Below, piece by piece: positions 24,407 to 31,858 of a stretch of 64,000 nt of DNA. The notes beneath the pieces were generated by a model. The model saw only the letters and a list, made by a program, of their open reading frames with translations. It was not told the origin of the DNA and ran no database searches. A program made the translations under genes and the position numbers. The first letter of the stretch is position 1, and each line of letters opens with the position of its first letter. Source of the stretch: Planctomycetaceae bacterium (GTDB lineage Bacteria; Planctomycetota; Planctomycetia; Pirellulales; Pirellulaceae); assembly GCA_020638975.1 (NCBI GenBank), contig JACKHN010000030.1, forward strand, positions 1 through 64,000, written 5' to 3'.

Positions 24407-27400
24407 CTACTTGCGCATGACCTCGATCGCGGAAAGGGTTGGCAACATTTCTCCGTGTGAAACGAGTTCGATCGTGAGGTTCTTATCGACCGGGATGTTA
24501 TCGAACGTGCGGACGAGTGCGCGACTCGTCGCACCCGCTTCACGAACCACATCAACCTTCTCCGCGACCGTGTCGCCTTGTAGCTTGATGTCAAACATCG
24601 CGTCGCCGGGTACGCACTCATCGATCTGAGCAAAATGCAGCTTGACGGCATAAGTGGCCGGTTTGTCATTCTCGCCTAGCAATGCCAACTCGCATCTCGA
24701 CAGGCCCCTCGCGCCACTACTCAGCACCCAAGGCGTGTTGGCGTTTTCAATTTGAAGGCCTTCGCTGTTGTAGTTGTAGTATCCGCCACCGCTGGCCAAC
24801 GTCGGATTGATATCGAAAGTGTATTCCAATCGGCCAACCGTCGCTGGACGAGGGTAGGCTAACCACAGGGTGCCGAACGTGTCACGCCGGTCACCAGGTG
24901 CGCCGAGGTTAATTGCGAGTTGCTTCACGGGCGTCGCACTTCCTGCCAGGCTGGCGATCTTCCACGAATCAGCGTCTTGTCGCGGTTCCATGACCACGGT
25001 CGCTTCGATCGAGAATTGACAGACACAGCCCGCACTTGCCTCGGGGATCATCAACAGCCCGTTGCCTGGAATCGCATTGACCCAGCAGCCCATCCGCTGG
25101 CCAGCAAAGTGGCTGACGCCGCTGTCCGAGTAAAGATCGTAGTAGCCGGTATAGCCGCTGCGAAAGAACAGCGTGTTCGGAGTGGCGGTGATCATGCCGC
25201 AATGGTGGCCGGGACGGCTGAACTGCCATTTTGTTTCTTCGCCTGTGACGGGATGCTCGCGTTGCTTCTCTTTGCCTGTGTGTAACGCGAACGACCACGG
25301 TTCGGCAATAATCTGGTCTTCAACGATGATCGGTCGATGGCGATAGTTAGCATCTTTCGACCACAACTTCTTGCCATCAGCCGCATCGAGGACGAGCAGC
25401 CGACGGTCGCTGAATTGCCCAGAGAGGAACTGTCGCCAATAGTGTCCGTTCGCGTTGGCTCCACAGATCAGCACATGTCCGTCGTGATAGATCAGCGTCA
25501 ACTGACCGCCACCAATCCCGACATAGCTGCAATCCGTGACGTCGACCGCCTGGGACCAGAGTACGTTGCCGTCGTTCGTATCGACCGCCACGGCGAGTCG
25601 CACGTCGAGAGCTTTAAGTTCTGCTTCCTTCTTCTTGGCCTCGGCCTCGCCGAGATTCTTCAGTTCCGTCTTGTCTTGCCGCAGTAACTCGTCACGTTGC
25701 TGCTGTGAGATGGAACTGTCGATGAAGAACGCTCGCCCGTCGCCAATGGCAATCGTGACGTGCATGATGTTCTTGCCGCGATAGGCCCACTTCTGTTTGC
25801 CAGTCGCCACGTCGATGGCGAAGATGGCGTCGGTCGTGTTCGCCACGGTGTGGCCGCGTCGACGCAATGATCGCTCAAGCTCACCACGAATCGTGCTAGT
25901 TCCAAACAGCATACCGTTCCAGTAGCCGACGTATCCCCACACGCGAGGAATCTTGTCTTCCGAGGGGGGCGTTTTGTGGACGGCCCGGACCTTGCCGGTC
26001 GCCGCATCGATCTCGGTGCATGTGTCGTCTACCGCCACGAACAACGCGTCGTCACTGGCGGCGAGATTACTGGTCTCTTCATTGTTGAAGACGCCGGTTC
26101 GAATCGCTCCGGGGTTCTTATGCTCCCAAAGGAACGTTCCGTTGTACGCGTCATAGCACAGAATGCTTTCGATGCCTTGAATGAACATGCGTCCGTTGGT
26201 TGACAGTGGAGCGGATGCGGCCTCGTGACGGTTGATCATGGGCGCGGGGCCTGGATCGCCGTACCACAACACTCCCATTCCGCCTTTGACTCGATAGTCG
26301 CTGCTCGTTGAAGTATTCGCGACATTACCATATTGATGCGACCAGTCACCGACGCCGGACAGTTTGCCTCGCGTCAGGCTGGCAAAAGAGCTGGCAACTT
26401 TGATGTCTTCATCAGGAGCAAGTGTTAGTCCCGACAACCATGCCCGAAGTTTTTCGCTGGTAATCTTTTCGGCAGCCGGTGCCGAGCTTGGTGCTCCGAC
26501 ACAGATCACACCGCCGCACGGCTTGATGCTGCGTGCGATCTCGGTCGCTCGCGATGGCAACTCACCCGTCAGCAACAACGAATCTGAAACGACTAGATTA
26601 GCGAAGTAGTTGGAGAACGGCAGATTGTTCAAGTCGGCTTCTACGATGGTGACACGGTGGCCATAGGCACCGGCGCGATCGAGTGCGCGGCGAGATTCGT
26701 CGGCCTTCGCGGCGTCCGACTCGATTCCATAGACTTGCAGTTCGCTACGACGAGCGAGTTCAAAAGCCAGCCGCCCTTTCTCACTGCCAAGCACAAGGCA
26801 GAACCCGCGTGTTACGCCGGTTTGCCGAATGATTTCGTCAGCGGCTGCGGCATACATCTCGGTGAGTTCATCTTTGGCGTACGGTTCGGCGATGTAATCC
26901 GCAGGGAACTTGGCAGGATCTTTGACCGGGCTGGTTGATGTCGCGCTGCCGAAGCCATAGATCTTGCCGCGATCCGTGCTCGCAAAGAGGCTGCCGTTAC
27001 TGGAGGCCAACGAGCTGACATCGCCTTCGACTTGCTTGCTCCACAGTGGTGCACCGGTCTTTGCGTTGTAAGCGGCAATCTGATTCTCGCCGCCGACCAC
27101 GACCGTGCCGCCCGCGAAGATCAGCGACGAGGCCAAGGGCGTCTCGACGCTCCACAGTGTTCCGACCTTCGACAACTCGGCAATCTTCGCTTCCAATTCG
27201 TCGACTTGCGTTTGATACTCTTCGGCCTTCATGCTAGAGCGATTGCGTTGTAGGTCGTAGAGCTTCAAGTTCAACGCTTGCCGTTCGACAGTCGCTTTGG
27301 CGTGTTCCGCTCGTTTGATGGCGACAAGTTGCGTCGTCGTTGCGACGAAGCCGAGATCTTCGGAGATGGCTAACTGCCGTCCATTGATCCACGCGAAACC

Positions 27401-28324
27401 GGTTCCGCCGCTCTTCTGATCCATCGCCAAGAAGTGATGCGGTCCCGCTGAGTAAATCTGTCCATCGGCCAACAACGCTTTCGTTCCGCCCACGACTCCG
27501 CCAGCCGTCGTTCGCCAACTATGGTTGCGGTGATGCAGCTCTTCGCCTGTCTTGCGGTCAAACGCGGCAGGCAACGCACGGCCCGATGGCACGACGAGAA
27601 AGTCGTCTGTGGCGAGCAAATAGCCTTGCGGCGAGAGCGGGTTGCGACCGGCATCTTCTTGGCTGATGCGATCGTTCTTCCAAACGACGCTGCCCGTCTC
27701 GGCATCGACGGCGTACAGGTAAACCGTTTCGTGCGGAAAGACGCCCGCACCGAAGTAAGCGATCCCCTCGTGGATCAAGATGCCCGTTCGCAGCGGCCAA
27801 CGCGAGATCATTTCGCCGCGAGCCAACAACCGCTCGTCGGACCTTCCCGCGCGAAGCTTCCAAATCAGTTTTCCATCTGCGGCATCGAGGCAGTAAGCGT
27901 GGCCATCATCCGAACCAATATAGACCTTGCCATTCCAAACGGTCGGCGAAAGGCGAATTGCTCCGTCGGTGAACACGGACCAAATGGGTTCGCCGGTCGC
28001 GGCGTTCATGCAGTAAATCTTGTTGTCGACCGGCGAACCGAAGTAGACACGGTCTTCTGCCACAACAACATCGATGGCCCGATCGAAGGCCACACGGTTC
28101 CGCAACAACTTGCCTTCCATCGGCTCAGCTCGCGGCCCGGCGAATGCCATCACAGGCGGAGCGGGAGTCGAGTAGACCCACTTCAATTCCACTTGCTCGG
28201 GCAGCTTGTCGGTTGTTGAACCCACGCGGTCGTTGCCGTTGAGATAGGTGGGCCAATCGGCGGCGTATCCGTTGGTGAGCGCGGCGCATAGCAGACCGAT
28301 CGTGGCGAGAAGTTTTGTCTTCAT
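24407..28324 (-). CDS. Exported PQQ-type beta-propeller protein with inserted methyltransferase-like and malectin domains
   Basis: 1305 residues with a signal peptide (MKTKLLATIGLLCAALTNGYAADWP). PQQ/quinoprotein-like blades occupy about residues 25-480 (VYFGSPVDNKIYCMNAATGEPIW..., VYIGSDDGHAYCLDAADGKLIWKL). About 495-640 is a Rossmann-type SAM-methyltransferase-like domain (GFCLVLGSEKGRLAFELARR, VYGIESDAAK, VTIVEADLNNLPF, SIKPCGGVICVGAP). More propeller blades follow (about 650-1100). About 1155-1300 is a malectin-like carbohydrate-binding domain (VGRLEYTFDINP..., YAVKLHFAQID). Such fusions occur in Planctomycetes; the substrate is unknown and enzymatic methylation outside the cytoplasm would be surprising. 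Confidence 0.8.
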   Translation of the reverse strand: MKTKLLATIGLLCAALTNGYAADWPTYLNGNDRVGSTTDKLPEQVELKWVYSTPAPPVMAFAGPRAEPMEGKLLRNRVAFDRAIDVVVAEDRVYFGSPVDNKIYCMNAATGEPIWSVFTDGAIRLSPTVWNGKVYIGSDDGHAYCLDAADGKLIWKLRAGRSDERLLARGEMISRWPLRTGILIHEGIAYFGAGVFPHETVYLYAVDAETGSVVWKNDRISQEDAGRNPLSPQGYLLATDDFLVVPSGRALPAAFDRKTGEELHHRNHSWRTTAGGVVGGTKALLADGQIYSAGPHHFLAMDQKSGGTGFAWINGRQLAISEDLGFVATTTQLVAIKRAEHAKATVERQALNLKLYDLQRNRSSMKAEEYQTQVDELEAKIAELSKVGTLWSVETPLASSLIFAGGTVVVGGENQIAAYNAKTGAPLWSKQVEGDVSSLASSNGSLFASTDRGKIYGFGSATSTSPVKDPAKFPADYIAEPYAKDELTEMYAAAADEIIRQTGVTRGFCLVLGSEKGRLAFELARRSELQVYGIESDAAKADESRRALDRAGAYGHRVTIVEADLNNLPFSNYFANLVVSDSLLLTGELPSRATEIARSIKPCGGVICVGAPSSAPAAEKITSEKLRAWLSGLTLAPDEDIKVASSFASLTRGKLSGVGDWSHQYGNVANTSTSSDYRVKGGMGVLWYGDPGPAPMINRHEAASAPLSTNGRMFIQGIESILCYDAYNGTFLWEHKNPGAIRTGVFNNEETSNLAASDDALFVAVDDTCTEIDAATGKVRAVHKTPPSEDKIPRVWGYVGYWNGMLFGTSTIRGELERSLRRRGHTVANTTDAIFAIDVATGKQKWAYRGKNIMHVTIAIGDGRAFFIDSSISQQQRDELLRQDKTELKNLGEAEAKKKEAELKALDVRLAVAVDTNDGNVLWSQAVDVTDCSYVGIGGGQLTLIYHDGHVLICGANANGHYWRQFLSGQFSDRRLLVLDAADGKKLWSKDANYRHRPIIVEDQIIAEPWSFALHTGKEKQREHPVTGEETKWQFSRPGHHCGMITATPNTLFFRSGYTGYYDLYSDSGVSHFAGQRMGCWVNAIPGNGLLMIPEASAGCVCQFSIEATVVMEPRQDADSWKIASLAGSATPVKQLAINLGAPGDRRDTFGTLWLAYPRPATVGRLEYTFDINPTLASGGGYYNYNSEGLQIENANTPWVLSSGARGLSRCELALLGENDKPATYAVKLHFAQIDECVPGDAMFDIKLQGDTVAEKVDVVREAGATSRALVRTFDNIPVDKNLTIELVSHGEMLPTLSAIEVMRK

Positions 28325-28394
28325 GGCGGGACCTATGGCGAGGGGTCGAGGCGGGGAGAGGTTGGTGTAGCTATTCTAGCCGAATGGCCCTACC

Positions 28395-28506
28395 GAAGTA
28401 AAACCGGTCTTGGTGGCTGTGGCGGAGTCTTCGACGCCACGGCTGCTCGAACGCATGCAAGGCCGGGGCTTCGCAGACTCAGTCCCAGCCACCACGGAAG
28501 TAAAAC
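28395..28506. repeat. 82-bp dispersed repeat, copy A, with flanking 10-bp direct repeats
   Basis: 28412-28493 (GGTGGCTGTGGCGGAGTC ... GACTCAGTCCCAGCCACC) has imperfectly complementary ends and recurs at 31663-31744 in the same orientation with about 85-90% identity by eye. GAAGTAAAAC at 28395-28404 and 28497-28506 brackets this copy like a target duplication. It lies between the PQQ protein and zwf. Confidence 0.75.
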
Positions 28507-28516
28507 ATTTCCACTC

Positions 28517-29986
28517 TCAATGATGCTCAGCACCATGCAGAACCGGGCAGACATCGAACCATTGTCGACCCTGGGCCTGCATCCATTCGTTCGAACAGTC
28601 CGGGCCCCACATACCTGTGGGATAGACTTCCAATCTCGGAGCAGCGGGGCTTTGCCAGGCCGCGATGATCGGATCGATGATGCTCCAAGCAAGCTCGACT
28701 TCGTCGCTGCGAGCGAACAAGCTGGCGTCGCCGTTTAACGCATCGAGCAGGAGTCGCTGATACGAATCGGGAAGTGCCGAATTGAATTCCTCTTGGAAAT
28801 TGAAGTCGAGGTCGGTCAAACGCAGCTTCATGCCGGCATCAGGAACTTTAGTGTGGAAGTGCAACTGAATGCCTTCAGCAGGCTGCACTTGGATGACCAG
28901 ACGGTTCGCATCGGGCGAACGTCTCGCTCCGCCATCGAACAACATGTGAGGCGGCTGCCGGAACTGAATCACGATTTGTGTCGTGCGGCATGACATCGCT
29001 TTGCCGCTCCGCAGATAAAACGGCACGCCCTGCCACCGCCAGTTGTCGACGTTCAGTTTGAGGGAGGCAAAGGTTTCCGTCTGACTTTTCGGAGCGACGT
29101 CGGGCTCTTTGAGATAGCCTTCGTATTGGCCGCGAACGGTGTCTTGCGCGAAGGCAGCTCCCGTCATCGGGCGGACGGCTTGCAGCACTTTTACCTTTTC
29201 ATCGCGTACGAGATCGGCGGTGAAACGCGCGGGAGCCTCCATCGCGGTGATCATCATCAGTTGCAGAAGATGGTTCTGAAACATGTCTCGCAAGATGCCG
29301 GACGATTCGTAGTAGCCCGCTCGGCTGCCGATGACGACCTCTTCGGCCACCGTTATCTGAACGTGATCGATGTAGTTGCGATTCCAAAGTGGCTCGAAGA
29401 TGCTGTTGGCAAATCGCAAAACCAACAAGTTCTGAACGGTTTCCTTGCCGAGGTAATGGTCGATGCGGTACACCTGCCGTTCGCTGAAGACGCCATGGAG
29501 CGTGTGGTTCAACGATTCTGCGGTGGCTAGGTCCGTTCCAAACGGCTTTTCCACGACGATCCGCCGCTCGCCGTTGCTTTCGTCCGCTAAGCCTGATGCG
29601 CCCAAGGCTTCGACCGCCGTGTGGTACAAACGCGGCGACGTGGACAAATAGTAAAGTCGCGTGCAGCGCTCGCCGCCCTCAAGTTCGTTGAGCCTTGTGG
29701 CAAGCGAGGTGAAGTCAGCCGATTGTTGAATGTCGCCCGCGTGGTAATAGACGCGAGCCGCAAAGTCCCGCCAACTTGATTCGTTAAACTCCTTGCCGAG
29801 GAATTTACGTGTGGTCTGTTCAAGTTCAGTTCGCCACGCATCGTCCGAATAATCGCTCCGCGAGACGCCAACGATGCGAGTGTTCTGCGGCAATCTGCCT
29901 TTCGCGGACAAACTGTACAGAGCGGGGATCAGCTTGCGGCTGGTCAAGTCTCCCGAGGCACCAAAAATGACGATGGTGTGCGACAT
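28517..29986 (-). CDS. zwf: Glucose-6-phosphate 1-dehydrogenase
   Basis: 489 residues from ATG 29986 (MSHTIVIFGASGDLTSRKLIPALY); GTG/ATG further upstream (to 30025) is less likely. It oxidises glucose 6-phosphate to 6-phosphogluconolactone, feeding the oxidative pentose phosphate or Entner-Doudoroff route. GASGDLTSRK binds NADP; RRIVVEKPFGTDL and VYRIDHYLGKETVQN (catalytic His/Asp) are the family signatures. Length is standard. No pgl or gnd neighbour is present; palindromic repeats lie on both sides. Confidence 0.95.
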   Translation of the reverse strand: MSHTIVIFGASGDLTSRKLIPALYSLSAKGRLPQNTRIVGVSRSDYSDDAWRTELEQTTRKFLGKEFNESSWRDFAARVYYHAGDIQQSADFTSLATRLNELEGGERCTRLYYLSTSPRLYHTAVEALGASGLADESNGERRIVVEKPFGTDLATAESLNHTLHGVFSERQVYRIDHYLGKETVQNLLVLRFANSIFEPLWNRNYIDHVQITVAEEVVIGSRAGYYESSGILRDMFQNHLLQLMMITAMEAPARFTADLVRDEKVKVLQAVRPMTGAAFAQDTVRGQYEGYLKEPDVAPKSQTETFASLKLNVDNWRWQGVPFYLRSGKAMSCRTTQIVIQFRQPPHMLFDGGARRSPDANRLVIQVQPAEGIQLHFHTKVPDAGMKLRLTDLDFNFQEEFNSALPDSYQRLLLDALNGDASLFARSDEVELAWSIIDPIIAAWQSPAAPRLEVYPTGMWGPDCSNEWMQAQGRQWFDVCPVLHGAEHH

Positions 29987-30140
29987 GGCGTAGGTAATTC
30001 CTGATATCGATTGCGGCGTCACCAAGACAAATGTCTTAGTGACGTTTTACTGGCTATTGCAGTTTCTCATCGTAGTGATCGACCGCACATGTGTCTGCCC
30101 ACCGTCGTTGTCGGTAGTGACACAGTGTGCGATTTCTGAA

Positions 30141-30266
30141 AGTAGGACGGCCACTCTTGGCCGTCCTTTGTCGGGCAGGAGTGCCCGACTTACGACCGTC
30201 CTTTGTCGGGCAGGAGTGCCCGACTTACGACTGTCCTTTGTCGGGCAGGAGCGCCCGACGTACGGC
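30141..30266. repeat. Tandem array of 35-bp hairpin repeats
   Basis: The unit TCGGGCAGGAGTGCCCGACT TACGAC(C/T)GTCCTTTG starts at 30171, 30206 and 30241, exactly 35 bp apart; each unit contains a hairpin TCGGGC-AGGAGT-GCCCGA. It is preceded by a further hairpin, GGACGGCCACTCTTGGCCGTCC (30144-30165). It lies between zwf and dinB. Copies are direct and have no unique spacers, so this is not a CRISPR array. Confidence 0.8.
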
Positions 30267-30377
30267 AAACTGTACCACTACCTCGTTGTACCCCTCACCG
30301 AACGCGTTGACGCTTCTGGTACTATGGCCCTCGCGAGCTGTAGATTGCGAATCCAAGGATTTCGTCCGGAAAAAGAC

Positions 30378-31589
30378 TCACTCGCCATATTGATCGCGAT
30401 TGGGGCCCGTGGATCCGGACTTCGGATCGATGTTGTGCAACATTCCGAGTCCTCGCTGGAGAGAGGTCGAGCCGAATTTTGCTTCGATGCTATCGGCGAC
30501 TTCATCGAGGCGGCTGTTGCGCTCGTGCGACTCGTCTGTGAAAAGACCCAGTTGCGTCGACTTTCCCTGCCCCAAATTGCTTACGCCAACGCCCAGTAAA
30601 CGAACCCTCAACGCTCGCGCCGGGAGCCGTTCGTCGATCATGGATAAAACGGATTCCCAGATCTCTTGTGTGACGTTTGTTGCTGCCGAAAGCGATTGCG
30701 CTCGAGTGATCGTGTGAAAGTCGTCAAAGCGGAGCTTAAGGTGAACAGTCCTCGCCTTGATGCCTTGTCGCCGCAGACGGCAAGCGACTTGTTCACTCAA
30801 CTCCAACAACCACGCCCGCAGAGCAGCCAGGTCTTCGATGTCCGTGGCAAACGTTTTCTCGTGCGAGATGGATTTGGCTTCCTGCTCGGGCGTGACGCGT
30901 CGGCTGTCGATCCCATGTGCCAATTCCCAAAGATGCGCGCCATTGTTGCCGAGATGCCGCTGGATCGAGTCCTCTGGTAACTGCCTCAATTGGCCGATCG
31001 TTCGCACTCGCAGCTTCTCCAGAAGTGCTCCCGTTACTTTGCCAACGCCCCACAGCCGTGAAACCGGCAACGGATCAAGGAACTCTTGGATGCGAGTCGG
31101 ATCAACCACGACGAGTCCGTCCGGCTTCTCCAGGTCGCTGGCAATTTTGGCAAGGAACTTGTTGGGTGCAACGCCAACGGATGCGACGAGTGATAAGGCG
31201 TCACGTATCTCGGCTTTGATCTTTCTCGCAATCTCAATCGCCGGGCCGTGTAGCGTCTCGCTACCCGTGACATCCAGGAACGCCTCGTCCAAAGACAGTG
31301 GTTCGACCAAGGGAGTATAGCGTTCGAAGACGGCCCGGATCTGCGAGGAAACTTCCGCGTAGTGCGCCATGCGAGGACGTAGAAAGATGGCGTGTGGGCA
31401 GAGTCGCTTGGCCTGTGTCGCCGGCATGGCGCTGTGAACACCAAACTCACGGGCCACGTAGTTGGCGGCTGCGACGACGCCACGGCCCTGCGGAGTTCCG
31501 CCGACAATGACGGCGCGGCCAACCAATTCAGGCTGGTCTCGCTCCTCGACGGATGCGTAAAACGCGTCCATATCAACGTGCAGGATCAT
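30378..31589 (-). CDS. dinB: DNA polymerase IV (Y family)
   Basis: 403 residues. It carries out error-prone translesion synthesis past damaged bases. MILHVDMDAFYASVEERD holds the first metal-binding Asp and steric gate region, and PLSLDEAFLDVTGSE the second Asp-Glu pair; helix-hairpin-helix (PVSRLWGVGKVTGALLEKL) and little-finger (VHLKLRFDDFHTITRAQ) domains follow. A beta-clamp-binding segment of the QLGLF type is present near the C-terminus (STQLGLFTDE). No lexA-type operator was recognised upstream. Confidence 0.92.
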   Translation of the reverse strand: MILHVDMDAFYASVEERDQPELVGRAVIVGGTPQGRGVVAAANYVAREFGVHSAMPATQAKRLCPHAIFLRPRMAHYAEVSSQIRAVFERYTPLVEPLSLDEAFLDVTGSETLHGPAIEIARKIKAEIRDALSLVASVGVAPNKFLAKIASDLEKPDGLVVVDPTRIQEFLDPLPVSRLWGVGKVTGALLEKLRVRTIGQLRQLPEDSIQRHLGNNGAHLWELAHGIDSRRVTPEQEAKSISHEKTFATDIEDLAALRAWLLELSEQVACRLRRQGIKARTVHLKLRFDDFHTITRAQSLSAATNVTQEIWESVLSMIDERLPARALRVRLLGVGVSNLGQGKSTQLGLFTDESHERNSRLDEVADSIEAKFGSTSLQRGLGMLHNIDPKSGSTGPNRDQYGE

Positions 31590-31662
31590 TTTCTTGCGAA
31601 GGTTCCCCTATCCTCATCCTCTCGTTCTCAGTATAGCGTTTGTCCCTCTCGAATCGGTATGC

Positions 31663-31744
31663 AGTGGCTGTGGCGGAGTCTTCGACGCCACGGCTATCTC
31701 CCACTCATGCAAGGCCAGGGCTTCGCAGACTCAGCCCCAGCCAC
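31663..31744. repeat. 82-bp dispersed repeat, copy B
   Basis: Same element as 28412-28493, same orientation: AGTGGCTGTGGCGGAGTCTT ... ATGCAAGGCCAGGGCTTCGC ... TCAGCCCCAGCCACC. It lies between the divergent dinB and uvrA-like genes. Flanking direct repeats are not obvious here. Confidence 0.75.
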
Positions 31745-31858
31745 CTCGACCACATTCACGCTATCGATTAGCACACGACCCAAGCTGTGGCTGGGTAGCT
31801 CGACCCCTCAGATCACGTTACGATACGGGATTCGAGTCGGCAGAGAGGAGACAGCCTA

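Noticed and set aside
30171..30266. Possible CRISPR array
   Set aside because: Repeats are direct tandem copies without unique spacers; no cas genes in the window.
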